DNA of 64,000 nucleotides from Pegea sp. RAD2-039 (lineage: Eukaryota; Chordata; Thaliacea; Salpida; Salpidae): assembly GCA_034620365.1 (NCBI GenBank), contig JAQGEQ010000145.1, forward strand, positions 1 through 64,000, in the 5' to 3' direction. A program made the position numbers and the translations under genes. The notes under the pieces are model-generated. The model ran no database searches and was not told where the DNA came from. It saw only the letters and a program-made list of their open reading frames with translations. The stretch's first letter is position 1. Every line of letters starts with the position of its first letter. Below, piece after piece: positions 34,046 to 48,200 of the stretch.

Positions 34046-36258
34046 GTTGCAATGTTGATGACGTCACTGTTGATGACGTCATTTGGAGCAAGCGATTTGA
34101 TTGGTGTTGAGCTTTTGTTGTTTTCTGAATTTAATTTTGTGAGAAATTAAAATCTTTAAATCATTTTGGTGATGAATTTGTGAGATTTAGAAAAGGGTTT
34201 CCAATAAAAAAAATTAATATTTTCAATTAATTTTTCTGAACTTGTTGTCTTTTAGCATTTAGCAAATGAATTATTTCGAAAATAATTGCCGAGTTCTTCC
34301 ATTTAATTAGTTTAATGAAAACAACAAAAATATCAAAAATTTGTCTTGGAGAGTTTTGCATCACGTGATCATCATCTAGTTAAATCATCAACAGAAGTTT
34401 TGACTCGAGTAAACCGTGGTTAGTACGCGGGTAAACGATAGTCAAATCCCCGCCAAATATGATTTGATCTCGATCTTGTATAAAAGATATCAATGAAGTG
34501 ACATCAGCGAATGATGACGTAGAAATGACGTCATTTCGTTACTTGATATCAGGTGAGAAATAGAAGAAGCTCTTTGTAAGTTTAAAAGATTGACAAGAAC
34601 TCCACATTAGTAAATCGTTTACTGATAATAACTAGATTATAAAATATTAAATCATTTGTTTAAAAAGCTACAAAAATATCTTTATTATATTTTTAAACTG
34701 AAGAGAGACAAACGTATCTCTGGTATTATTATACAAGAATTACAAATATGTATCAGCAGACTATCTGTAACTTGATAGCAAATCAAGCAATACTATTTAA
34801 ACATTTATATTGAAAACTTGGAGACTAATTTTAAAACCTTCTGAATATTTCCAGCTTGATAAACATTCAGCAACTAATAAATATGAATGTTTACATGAAA
34901 CAAAAATCCATAATTTTCAATCAAATTCTTCAAGGCTAGTGTAGATGTCTAGCAGATTTATCTACGAGTGTTGATATAATAATTTTTTTATAAATATTTG
35001 CATTTTAGTTACTATTATAGGATACCTTCTCAGTTAAACTAATTATTTTTAAGATGATGATATATTTTCACTTGTCATTGGCTTTCACACTTGTTTTAAT
35101 ACAACATGTTGATGTTAACAAATTCAATCTACAGGTGGTCGTATGTTTTCGTGTTTTCTTATAATAATGTATTTACTCCTTAAAAGATAATTGTTTTATC
35201 AAGACTTAAGTTGATTTTTATGAAATATTTTGCCTTTAGATACCAGAAAGTGAATTAAAATTTATCAGTTTTGGTTTTGATTAATTTTAAGTCTTAATTC
35301 TATATTTTCAACTTGAAGAAAATTAAATAGAAACTTAGTTAAGTGTTAGAAAGTATTTGATGGTTGAATTGGATCAATTACAAGAAAATAGTTGAAGAAG
35401 TACAAAGTTATTACTTCACAAATATTTTCAAGTTTTGATTCAAAACTACAAAGTTGAATCCTTAAATTTGAAATTAACTTAATTTAAGTTAAAAGAAAAA
35501 CTTTTTCGTGATATTTAGTTTTTTGAAAATGAGCGGTTTAAATATTTGTAATCATAAAATGCTTTTCTGTAGTTTCTATTAAAGAATATCATTTTTCAAA
35601 TCAATATTTATCAAAAAATACATTGACATGTTGGATTCTGTTCCAATAATCTACCTGACATAACACTGAAATATATTTCTGTTTCAAATTCTTTCTGCAG
35701 CTTTTTATTAGAATGTTTTAAACAGAATTTGATGAAAATATAATTAAAAATAAAAAGACAATTCGTCTACTTCATCTAATAATCTTAATTTTTTACCCAT
35801 TTTCAAACCTTTTTGTAGCTGTTTCAGGTTAAGTGATATTTATAGTTTAATTTTATGAATTTTTGGGAAAAACTTTTGCTACCATTATTTTTCAATAATG
35901 AATCAATTAAATGTTTTAAAATATTTTCTAAATGAAGAATTTTATTATTAAACAACTTTATGATTTGTTTTTTACTGAAATAATCCAAAAATTTTTTAAA
36001 TTATTTAAAGTTTAACAGAAATTATCAGCTGATGAATTTAGATAAAATTAAAGTAAGCAGAAATCAATAAATCTTTTTTTAACATGATTTGATTTTCAAA
36101 CATCTAATTTTCAGAAGATCATGAAAGACTCAGAGATCCATCAACTCAAAACAACAAAAATTTCAAACAAAATATTTATTAGAACTTACTTCAAAATTGA
36201 AGTTTAATTTTACATTTTATCATTAACTGATGACGTCATCACCAGCCACATGAATTGG
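34046..36258. other. AT-rich intergenic region between convergent troponin C and adenylyl cyclase genes
   Basis: TGACGTCA copies lie only at the edges (34,059; 34,074; about 34,525; 36,229). The rest is AT-rich without recognised genes. A TATAAAAG at about 34,480, followed by TGACGTCA and a repeated GATATCA, could be promoter-like, but no gene follows it. Confidence 0.5.
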
Positions 36259-39200
36259 TCAGCTTTCAAAAACGTCATCAGACCATCTGGTCGCATTACC
36301 ATAGCGTTTTTTACGATGTCCAACTTGTACAAGTCGATAAACGACATGAGCCAGTGAGTGATGACCTGTAGACGGTGTCTCGTCCAATAGCAACTGTCCA
36401 TCTGCGTTGACAAATGTCCCTAGCAACGCGAGCGCGCGGGACACTCCAGAACGTTTTGCTGATTCATCACTACATCCAGTCAGGAAATAGGTCTTCACAG
36501 ATCCGATACCTTTGACTTTTGTGACGTCACGATAATCGAAGTAGAAACCACGATCTTTTAGGACCAGATACAAGTCTTCAGGAACCTGTTAGTGATGACG
36601 TCACAATGAAGAAAAAAGATTTTGGTCATCTGGGGTACCTGAATCTTGCCATCTACGCCAGTACTGTCCATTCTGCTGGCAAGGTTAACAGCTCGACCCC
36701 AAATATCAAACTGGGGTTTTTTGGCCCCAATTACGCCAGCGACGACTGGTCCAAAAGCAAATCCTGATTTAAATGAATAAATAACAAAAAAATCGACTGA
36801 TGAAGATTCGAACCGATTCTAATTTTGAGATCGTTTGAAGTGTGGACGTTGATATCATCAATTATTCTAATCAACAATAAAGCGAGATGTGCTAGCATAC
36901 ACAGATGTGACACGTCATCAATACTGACGTCATCAGAGCTATGAGGTTGGTTAGTATATGACGTAGAAGTAAGATTATGAGGAGTAAGACCAGATGCAGC
37001 CATATAAGTCGACCCAATTGTCTTGATCTTCTCACAACATCTAAACTGCTCTTGAGTTATTAACTGTTTAAAAGAAGAAAGATCAAGATCAAGATGAAGA
37101 TGAAGATTTTCTTACATTGTCGAAATCGAAAGTAATCTCATTGAGTAGCTTCAAACAGTAATGAGCGTAATCTGATTGGTTAGAAGACATTGATTGTGAT
37201 TTGATTAATTTACAATCGTCAAAATTTGGAATAGAAGCAAATATAATTCCAACACTTTGATGTGCACAAGAGTACAACTCCTACAAAAAGAAGGATTTTT
37301 ATTGAGATCTGTGTAAGATCTTAGAGACTTCGTGATCTTTATTTCTGCCAAGGAAGTGCTGAGTGACATGTTCAGGGATTATGTTACGTAGCAACTGATA
37401 ATTATTGTTTTGCACTATTTTCATTTTTTGTACTTCTGCTTCAACCTGAAAATAATCATTTCAATCAGAGTGAAAAAAAGTTCAGTTTTTGTGAAACCTG
37501 AATCTTCCGAAGAAAATCAAGTCTGTTTGTGAATTCCATTCTTCTACTTTGATAATACAACGTCATCGAAAACGCGCAGATTAGACAAATATTGGTGATG
37601 ACGTCACTTTTTACAGCAATTAGAACTTCAGGATCTTTTCTGTAGAGATATTTCTGAGGTCACTAAATCCATGTGATTTGAGGGAAGTACCCGCATGTGA
37701 GATTTTGGTAATAGATGATGAAGATATGTTTGTGAGTTACAAAAGTGATGATACAGATGATGATGCAGTTAATGAAAAGGATGAAGAGTTTACAGATGTG
37801 TTTGAGTTGGAAAGTTGCACAGGAGATTAATACGATGATGACGTTGATGAAGAAGAACTGGAAAAGACTTGATTAGAAAATGATGGATCTTCTACAAGAA
37901 GAAGACACACTGTTGGATGATTACAGATTGAATTTCTTGGATGAAAAATTATTCTTTCTGTCGAATTTTTTTCACAGATTTTATAATCGTCTTCTAAACT
38001 TTCACAAGATATCTGAATATAAAAGAAATTGTTGAAAATTAGTTGGAAACACTGATTTTTGTCAACTTACTGTTGTGCTAATTGCTGAAAGTAGAATTAT
38101 GATAAGTGCAGAAAGAATTACAATTCTTCTAATTTGAATATTTTCATGAAGTTTTTCGCTTAAATTTCGTATTTTTTGTGGTAAAAATTGTAATCTTTCA
38201 CCCACAGTTAAAATAATCAAAAAAAAATAAATAAAAATCAAAAGTGGAAACCAGTTTATAAAACGACCATTTTGTCTGCAAATCAATAAACCGCGTAGCT
38301 TTGCCAAACGACCATTTTAGTTCAATGAGAAATTTTTACTTTGTGATAAAAATTTGTTGAAAGAAAATTGAAAGAAGAAGAAGAAAAGATGTAAGAAGAT
38401 TCGTTGCTAGGAGATCATCTCTAAGTTTCAAATATTTCTTCTCAGCTTCTTCATCAAAAAATTCCACCCAATACTCTACAGAACATGATGACGTCACAAC
38501 ATTTACTCGAGTGATGACGTCAGCACCTTTGATGTTTTCTTGGCCCAAATGAGAGCCTTTGTGATTGGCGATTTCTGCGTTGATTCGCGCGTTGACTTCT
38601 CTGACGTCATTCTTGATGACGTAATCGCGCCCTAGATTGTTGGAGAGAAGAGACAGGGATGTAAAGACGGATTGAAGAGCATGTGCTGTCTGAGTAGGGA
38701 TCAGAAAAAGATTAAATGAAGATGAAGATGAAGATTTTACGCTTTTCCGTCGTTGCTTCCATGTTGGAGTTCGGATCATGTTTTCAAATGGGATCTCCAT
38801 CGGAATCGCAGTTGTTGGGGGAAATCCCCTCCATTTTTCCCCCTTTCCTTTTTCAATTTGTTCATTCTTTGAAGTTATTTTATAAATTTGACAAAATTCC
38901 AACTTTTTTACAAAAAACTGACATTTTGACGCGATAGGTGTGTGACGTCACTTTTTTGTGGCTTGTTTTTTGTGACGTCATCATTTATGAGGTATGTTTT
39001 GATGTTGTTTCTTTTCAAGAAAGAATTCCTTGATGTGGAAACTTCAGCCTAAAAAATCGAATATTTGTCAACAAATAGAAGATATTTGTCAGTAGATGAA
39101 GATCAGGGAATGACTTCTTCCTCTTCATACTTCCAGATGAAGATGCAATGAGACACATGAGATTTACTCGAAATGAAAGAGTTGGAAATAATTGATCCGA

Positions 39201-41067
39201 AAACTAAATAAATTAAATCAAGAAATTGAGTAACTTGATATTTTTCTTTTCTTAATCGATTATAAGTAGTTTGTGAAATATGAATCCTTCCAGGAACTCC
39301 ACAAGACTCCAACATATTTGCAATTTTTACATCATCACTCCAAATATCAAATTGCCATTTATGATTCCCAATAACTCCACAAAGAACAGATCCACTATGG
39401 ATTCCTAAAACAAATCTTCAGACCTTCTCGAATTAATTTACATCTCTACAAACCAATCCTCATCTGAAGATCAACTTGAAGATCTCTCATCTCTTCTACC
39501 ATGTCTTTCGCCATCTCGACACACTCTTCTGCGTGTAGAGGTGATGACGTAGGTAAACCGCTCACACAATAATAACAATCTCCCAAGATCTTGATTCTTA
39601 AACAGCTGTGCTTCTCTGCTAAACTAAAACACATCTGACGTCATCAGTTGTGACGTCATCGACTTTTACGTCATCAACAAACCGATCAAATCTTCCGAAG
39701 AGTTGGTTGAGAGTCATGACAAGACTCTGTGGTGACATCATCGTCGATAGCTTCGTAAATCCGATGACGTCAGCGAATAAGATGCTAGCAAGATAAAGTG
39801 ATGACGTCACAAGAATGTAGCTACCTCACTAGCTTACCTGACGTCATCAAATTTTTTCACGTACATCGGATTCGAGCGGAAAGTTGATCGAGTAAAATCA
39901 AATCCTGATGATGACGTCATATGATCTTGCTGACGTCGTAGAGTTTGATCTCGGATTAACTCCAAGGAGATAAACTCCGGGATCACTGATGAGATCAGGT
40001 TCTCCTGAAACTCACTATGACGTCATCAATCTTTTAGCTACGTCATCAATCACTTGATTTTTATTTTCACGTTCGATTTTGATCCTTGCTTCAAAACATC
40101 TTCGCGTTTCTATAAAAGTCTTTCGTCGCGATCGTTCGATTAGAAAACTCGTCATCAAACTGATGATGTGGACCACCACCAGTGACGTCACCACCGGAGT
40201 GACGTGGTCCAGTAGTGGTCGAGTGGTCGGCACAGAAATTGTAAATATTCGAGAAAGTAAACTAGAAATAGAAGTAATCAACGCCAACGCTAGATTCTGC
40301 ATGAGAACGATCTGTTAGTGATTACGTCATCAGTTGATGACGTCACTACTCACTAGAAGAAGTTGAACTGGGAGTAAAGTGTAGATAAGAAAGATTAGAA
40401 TGATGAGATTTGCCATTTGATCATTAATATGATCACATGATCGTCTTTCCGCTTCACTGCTCACAAGGATGTTGATGACCTCATCAAAAGTCAATAGAGC
40501 CCACGTGATCAAACTTAAGATTCTATTTTTCGTGAAATTCTTTAATTGTTTGAAAATCGAAATTTCAACAAACTTCAAGTTTCGCGTTGAACTTCGATTT
40601 TTTCGTGACGTCATCACTAAGATTGAAAAAATCAAAAAGAGATGAATGAGTATTGAGAAGACGAGAAGGATGATTGTCATGAGATCAAAAGACGTTGATG
40701 ACGTCATATAGATGGCGAGGCGAACACACTGAAACAAGATATCTCATATAGTGTTGATGACGTCATCACATCATCACCTTGACGACCAAATAGAGAAGAT
40801 TCAAAGAAATTTGAAGAATTCTTTTTTCTCGAAGAAAAAATTTTTCGTAAATTTCTTCAATTTCCGGATTTTCAAAACAATTTCGAAAAGTCGGAAAAAT
40901 GAAAATATTTAATTTTATTTCATCTAATCTGTAGATGAATTAGTGATGACGTCACATCTCTTGATTAATCGCATCGAAAAGTACCTAGTGACATCATCGT
41001 TGTCAGGGGCAACGCGCGCCGATGGGAACAAGCAACCTTTTTCTTTTCTTCCTTTTATTTTCTTCAT
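36259..41067 (-). CDS. Transmembrane adenylyl cyclase (class III, two membrane cassettes)
   Basis: Start at 41,067. Exons read include 41,067-40,985; 40,928-40,778; 40,728-40,354; 40,311-40,054; 40,004-39,838; 39,784-39,683; 39,623-39,454; 39,404-39,235; one from 39,048; 38,9xx-38,741; then C1b and the second membrane cassette (about 38,690-37,560); C2 exons end at TGA 36,259. First membrane cassette: about 40,740-40,100. C1a: [13 protein letters not shown] and [13 protein letters not shown] give the two metal-binding Asp residues, followed by [13 protein letters not shown] and [15 protein letters not shown]2: [58 protein letters not shown]. Known: the enzyme makes cAMP from ATP at the plasma membrane under G-protein control. 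Borders of the linker exons at 39.0-38.4 kb are uncertain. One TGACGTCA covers the codon of the first metal-binding Asp (39,765-39,772). Confidence 0.93.
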
Positions 41068-41167
41068 TTTAAATCTGATGAAAATTTGAACAAAAGTTTT
41101 TCAAATCCATCTTTAAATCCTTTTCATTCACGCACTGATGACGTCACAATCACCTGACGCGTTCTTC

Positions 41168-41443
41168 ATGCGGTGACGTCACCGGCGTTGCGAAGCGAAG
41201 CTTTTCTTCTGCTTGACTAGATTCAACTACAACAAATTGAGAAACGTAAAAATAAATCGAGCGTTTATGACGTCATCATCACCTACAGCTAACTTCCATT
41301 TGTTCTCTTCTGATGATTCTTCGTTTTTACGTGACCTGTCAGTGGTTGCCATGGCAACTTCATCTTTGCCTAGCAACAGTGATGACAGTGAAGATGACTT
41401 TTTTAATGAAGTGCAATCTGTAGAAAGTTTTCTAAACATTTAA
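41168..41443 (+). CDS. Possible small two-exon gene (75 residues), hypothetical
   Basis: A 5-nt first exon (ATG CG, 41,168-41,172), a GT-AG intron with TGACGTCA (41,173-41,220) and an exon 41,221-41,443 would encode 75 residues with an acidic tail (SDDSEDDFFNEV). The stop TAA is followed by AATAAA at 41,452. It lies head-to-head with adenylyl cyclase, 101 bp between the start codons. I recognise no family. The frame also contains an RFX-type palindrome at 41,345-41,358, so it may be regulatory DNA with a chance open frame. Confidence 0.3.
41345..41358. promoter_or_regulatory. Perfect RFX X-box palindrome
   Basis: GTTGCCATGGCAAC is the exact inverted repeat bound by RFX transcription factors. 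It lies about 280 bp upstream of the adenylyl cyclase start (minus strand), inside the possible small plus-strand frame. Confidence 0.6.
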
Positions 41444-44400
41444 AACTGACTCAATAAAACTTCTTATGACGTCACGTGATGACGTAATGCTAAGAACTGT
41501 TTTCAACTCAAACTTTAATGTTATAAATTAGTAAATGTTTTAATCATCTCGCTTTTAGCGACTGATGACGTCATCAGCTCATTAAATCTGTTAAATATTA
41601 ACTAAAATTTAAACGATTTTTTCGAATTTTTTTTTATTTTTTTTTTTATTAAATAGAAAAAATCTTTCAACAAATTTGAAGTTAATAAAGAAAAAGTGAT
41701 GAAAAATTTCCTTCTGAAATTTAGTATGCTGCAAAAACTAGCAAATAATTGAAGATAAAAACATTAGAGAAAATATTTATTTCCAAATTTGTTATTTCGA
41801 ATCTTTAGAAGTTTTGTCGATAGAGGGAAACAGAGACGAGAAAAATAATTGTTTTTGTTTAGAAATAAAACTTCCAAAACCTCCTAATTAATAAGTTTAT
41901 AAAAATCCCCCACAACGAAACTCTACGAATTTATATGATGACGTCATCAACCAGCAAAATAAAACCAGTGTAAAAATCGATTTAAATTTTTTTGAAAGGT
42001 TTTTCGAAACTTAAATAAGATTAAATTTAACTCGTGTCAATGACGTCATCAATTTCAGATTTTATCATCAAAAGTTAAAGACTCTTTTTCAGTGATGACG
42101 TCATCATGAAAGCAATTGAGTGAATTATGCAAATGAGACAAACTTTTTCCTACTTTCATCGAACAATTTGTTTGTTAATGACGTCATAGAGGCAAGCGTC
42201 GTCTCTAGAGACGAAGTCAGCTGTTGACGGCTTGTGAAATTTCCGAAATTAAAAAATTAAATTTCAGTTTGTAGTGACGTCATTGGGGGGGGAGGGGAGG
42301 TTTTGAAAGAAAAGTTTTTGTCAATTTTTGTGGTTGATTTAAACTAGTTCAATTCAATTCGGTCAATAATCAAATAGATGTACTTCAATTTGAGTTTTAA
42401 TCACTTTTTCCAACTTAACTATCTAAACGGAATTTAAAAAATAAATAAAAACAAATAAATCGTTCAGATCGATCTTAAATTTTATTTCAGATTGGATTTA
42501 GAAGATCTAAATGATTGAAATTAATTACAAGAATTTTTTTTGTTTTCAAAATAAACTAATTTTATTTAAAAACAATAAAATTTTAAAATTTTTTTAATTT
42601 CAAAAAATCATTTGTTACTTTTCTCAGGACTTCTTGTGATTGATTCACTTTTCCTTCTGATCTTTTGATCTTTCTTCAGTGAGTTCATCACTATTTTTCA
42701 TTTAAAGATAAAAACTCGATTAAATCGCAATTAATTTGCATATTAAGTAAATTCTAATAAAAAATCAGAAAAAAAATCTTATATCTGCAAAAAGTGTAGA
42801 AGAAAAAGTTGTAAAAAATTTTTTAATATTAAAAGCTGAAGTTAAAAAACGAAAAACGAAAAAATCCAAACTTCTACTTTTTATATTCTCTCATCTTCTT
42901 CACGCATGAGTAAACACAAAAACTGAACTAATGAACTTTTCGCCCATTGCATTAAAAATAACTCAACTTTTAAAACTCTAATTTATCTACTGTCACGTGA
43001 CTAACTTTTAACTTTATCTATAAATAATCTTTTTACAGTTTTCTGTATTTATGAGAAAATAATAAGAAAAATTATGAAAAACTACAAGTTTTTCAATTGA
43101 TTTCTTGACGTCATCATCTTAAATATATGGCTTTTAAGAAGAATTTTTTGTGATGACAACGCAAATATCAAGTAGCATCTCTATTCAATGATTTTGTTTA
43201 GTGATGAAGATTAGTTTACATATTTGCTGCTATAGAGACGATGCTTCCATTGAAAAAGGAGGTTTTTTTTGCACAAAAACCTATTGATTTCAAAATCTAA
43301 TGATAAGTGAAGTATTTAAGAATCGAAATCTTTGTCAATAACTGATTTGAACTTTTTTCTTCGATATTTACATTTCGTTTTCAACTGACAAATATCTGAG
43401 TGGCTTAAGCACGTGTTTTATCGGTTCATTAAATTGAAATTCTCTAGTGAGATATATCATCAATAATTACTGAAAGTTTATTTAATAATTCTGTTTGAAC
43501 TTCCACAAATTTAAATGAAATTTGAAATAACTTTTTTATTTTTAAACTCACTTTCAATCGACAGTTTTTGTTTTTCTTGAAGCAAAATACATCAGATTAT
43601 GATCTTGTAACTTATCAAGAATTTTCAACACTAAGCTTTAAATCTAATTATTAACAGAAGGATCAACTCGTTAAATTGATGTATTTCTGTTTTACAAGGA
43701 ATAAACTTTGCATCAGGTAAGTAACATTAGAGACATAAATAAATGAAATCAAAATGTTTTATAGGAAATCTTTTGCTTTGAAGCTAGCCACTTGAAAATT
43801 TGAATTGTTTAATTTTTTCTATTCTTGGTAATAAATGAAATTCTACTTTTGATTTAGATGATTTCTTTCTTTAACTTTTATTTTAACAATTTATTGTTGT
43901 TAATAAACAAATTAAAAGCTAGATAAATTAATATTAAAAATTAGAAGCTTTCAAACATTTAATTTTAAACATGACCTTTTAATATATTTACTTTGAAAAA
44001 TGTCTTCTTTAGTAAACAACAAACTTTGATATTTTGAAAGAAAATAATATTTTTATTATTAATGAAAACGCTAAAAGAATTCTGGATGAAAATAATCTTT
44101 TTTTAACTAATTGTTTTAATATAATCCTATCTCCTACAAATATTTCACAAATTCTCTGTCATAAATAGTTTAAACTTTCCTTTCAACATCTTTTGAAATA
44201 AATCATCTAACATCAAACCAACTAAAATCTCTGTAAACATCAGAATAAGATCTAAACTATCCAACTCTGTCAATGAAATTAACTATTGTAGAGATTATAT
44301 AGAGGTTTAATCAAATATAGAATTTGAAAGCCACGTGTTCTAACTGTTTAATGAAGTTTAAGCCTTTGCTGATTATATAAGAACTTGTCATAAATTGTTT

Positions 44401-45248
44401 GAAGTTGAAAAAGTTTTGGTGAAATGTTTATAATGTCAATTTTATTTACTTTTCGAAAATTTTAACGAGAAACATTTTTCATATTTTATGAGGATTTCGA
44501 ATTCGTTCCAAACAATAATTGTTATTTTACTTTTTATGATTTCGTTGAAATATTTTGTGAGAAATTAATTTAGTAGTTAAATAGAAATTTGGTAAACTCA
44601 GTTTGGAAACATTAAAACTGATAACTGTTTATATCTAAATTATTAATAAGTTGATTAAATAATTGACAACTTTCAGTATTTAGATTATCTGGCAGTGTTT
44701 CCAAACTATTTTTAACATAAATTTTTTCAACTAGCCGACTTTGAAGCCCTTATACCTTCCGTGTAGCAAAGAAAGAAGATTGAAAGATGCCAAACAAGAT
44801 GCCAAAATGCTGATCAAAGCTTTTTCAATTTGAAAATATTATTTGAAACTAATAATAAATTCGTAAATTTCAAATAACTTTCAAATTGTAAATCTTCAAC
44901 ATAATCATCATTAACTCCTCAAATTAAGGTGCTACAACTCAACAAGTTCTCCTCAAATCTTAAAATCGAAACATTTAGATGTTGCTAGGAGCAACAAAAC
45001 ATCCTTCATAATTTTGGAAATCTTCATCTTCTGAATGACGTCATCAAATCATTTTATAATTTTTTTAATCTCGAAGAAATTTGGATTTCAGTTGAAACTG
45101 TACAATTTTTTACATCAGCATTTTTGACGGAAAATAAAAAACGCGAGAAGCTTCGTTACCTAGCAACAAGTAAACATTTCCATCAGTAATAAAGTTCTCC
45201 GAAATTTTCAAAATACAAAAAAGTTAAACAAAAGCGCGATTGATGACG
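41444..45248. other. Long AT-rich intergenic region
   Basis: About 3.8 kb upstream of the small plus-strand frame's end and downstream of SREBP (-). TGACGTCA copies occur at 41.5-43.1 kb (for example 41,938; 42,041; 42,095; 42,178; 42,275; 43,105) and at 45,036. The stretch 43.2-45.0 kb has none. An X-box-like GTTGCTAGGAGCAAC lies at 44,981-44,995. No open frame or repeat family is recognised. Confidence 0.5.
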
Positions 45249-48200
45249 TCACAAACATTTCTTTACTTCATCACCAACTCGTTTCAGAAGATTAATGATG
45301 ACGTCAGAAGAGCGTTGGTCGCCATGACGTTGCATGATTCGAAGAGCTTCTCTCAACATACCACTAGGTTGCGTTGGTGACGTCAGCATGACCGGTGGTA
45401 GATGTCGACACGTCATCATAATAGCGCGCGCTCTTTCATAATCACCAACAACCGCTTCATCTACAAAGTGGAAAGTCAAATAGTGATGACGTCATCAGCG
45501 ACGAGTTACTTTTATGACGTCGTCGATTTAGGACGCGATGTAGAAGCTTCTCGGTCGCTACTGGATTTGATCCTGACATCATCATCAAAATCGCCTCATA
45601 AATAAACACCTGAAAGTCACGTGATCAAAAAAATCAGATTAATGACGTCAAAGAAGCGATTACGCGAGATTTTAGTTCAGGTTGATTGTAAACGATCGTC
45701 TTCAACATCGTTACATCGTTTTCAAACGCGATAATCTGTCGTAGCGGCGCAGTGCGTGTGACGTCATCGTGGCAACACATGTGTTCCCATAGCAACGTTC
45801 GACTTTTCAAAATCCACTCGCAAGCAATCAAGCGGAACGCCTGCGCAAGAGTGACGTCATCAAGCCGATGACACCGCTGTTGATGACGTCATCAAACCAT
45901 TGAGATAGAATTCTTGTTGTTACGTAGATTGAGTAAGTTTCCATGGAGAAGTTTAGAAGCGCGCGAACAAACGTCGAAGAGTTCTTCGTGTGTGGTGACG
46001 TCATCGTCGCCATCGACTAGCTGTAGCGCGTCGCGATAAACTACAAACGACCACTTCGTAGCGCCGCGAAGCTCGTTTCTATTGACAACAAATTCAACAA
46101 AGATGTACGCGATGCGATGACGTCATCACCGACCTTTCATCATCGAATGGTATGTCAATATCAATCGATGACGTCATTGCCGTTTTGCTGTCACCAAGCG
46201 AATAGTAAGCGGCGGCGGTTGCTACTGACAACCAGAAACGCGATTCGTTTTCATCTTCAACCAGTTCATCTGTGCAAGATTCAAAAGCGATGATGACGTC
46301 ATTAGTAACAGCGATCGAGAAGCACCTTGATCACAATCAGCGAGAAGTTGAAGCAAATGAAAACTTTCAGATCTTTCAGCCGCAGTGGGCTTATTTAGCG
46401 CGCTTAACGCGCGTTGCATGAGCTGCTTGCGGAAGTAAAAAGCCGCATGTGAAACGGGATCATCTGTCAATCAAACTGATGACGTCATACAACGAGATGA
46501 CGTCACACACACCTTTGTCGCTGATTGAAGTAAAACGAACTTCAGTGGTAAGATTATTGTCGTCATCATCGTCGTCGTTGTCATGGCAACGCTCGCTGTT
46601 GATGAGGAATTGATGAGCAGACTCTTTTCGTAACCAATTCAATTCTTCGTCGCAATCGCGCGCGTATCGATTCAAGATCTTCTCGCTCTTCTTCAATAAG
46701 TATTGCTGCACGACGAGATGACGTCATTAACAGCGCACTGACGTCATCACCAGTTTACCGAGAGCCATTTAAGGAATGGGGGAAAATGGCGTTTGACGCG
46801 AATAGCGGCGGTTGCGTAGATACGAACAGCAACATCTGGTGGTGTTAATTGATAACCAGCAGCTTCACATAAATTGATGGAACTCAAAGTGAAGTTGATC
46901 CCGTCTAATCGCGACTCCTTGATCTTTCCTACATCCACTAATTAGTTGATGACGAAGAAGAGCTGATGACGTCATCACCTGTCAAGTCGAGTTGGTTGAG
47001 ACGATGATAGATTTGAGCGGCGAAACGCGCTGAATGTTGATAGGAAGTGACGTCTGAGATGAAAAGACGCGCGACGTCATTGAAGCGGAAAGCAGTGATG
47101 ACGTAACGAATGATATTCCATAACAACAAACAGATTTTATCGAAATGATTTGCTGGGATCGGTCGTCCTAACGTCATCAGGCAATCATGCAAATAATCCG
47201 CTGAACGTCGATGGTTACCCTGGAAACGATGACGTCACGACAATTTCATTTGCTATCAGGTCATTACTTTTCTCATTTCTTCATTGGCGCGCATGCGCAG
47301 TTCACAATACTTGAAATGCGCATCAGATTTCACCATGGTAACCGGTTCCCTCCATACCAACAGATGTAGCGCGACAAACAATCCCACTCCGATGTTAATG
47401 AGGTAAGCGAGACACTTCGCGCCCAACCACTGCCACCAGCTGCTAGTGACGTCATTACGAGTCCGCAAGATCTCGCGTCCCACATGTGTGACGTCACCAG
47501 GTGACGTATTGCTGAAGCCAGCGGCAAATTTGTTGATGGGATTGAAGACTACAACTAGAAGAGTGAAGATGCACATGACAAATCGTGTTTGTGACGTCAT
47601 TTCCGCTGGTGTCGCTCGCTTCAATGACGTCACTGGTATGTAAGCAGATCGAATAACTCCATCAACACTAGTGGTTGGCGAGTCAGGCCCAATTGAGTTT
47701 GGTGGCGAAGGTATGACGTCATGAAGCATCGTGACGTCATCATCACACATAATATCGTGAGTAGCAACCGTATGCGCGTCAACTGTTGACAAGTGTAACC
47801 ATAGCAACCAGTAGTGGTAGTGGTAGCAACTGACCTTGACCTTTAGCTTGAGAAAGAGCAGTTCGTAGAAATTTGATGATTCGATCTTTTTGTTTAATTT
47901 CATTGCTTAGTGATTTAAGGCGTTGATACGCTTTTTCCAACACTGCTGCTTTCGCCATCTTACCCTTACTACCACCTTCTAGAAACTCATGAAGTTGCGT
48001 AATTCGTTGGTTGATTGACGCTCTGTAGACGTACAATTATCATGATGACGTCATCACCTAATGACGTCATCACCTGTAGCGTTTCTCGATCGTGTTGTGA
48101 TTGGAACGTTTATTTGAACTTTTAGGCGTCTTTTGGGTCGTCGAAGTGACGCGTTCAATCGGAAATTTATGAACAGGCACCATTATTACATTTTGTGTAC

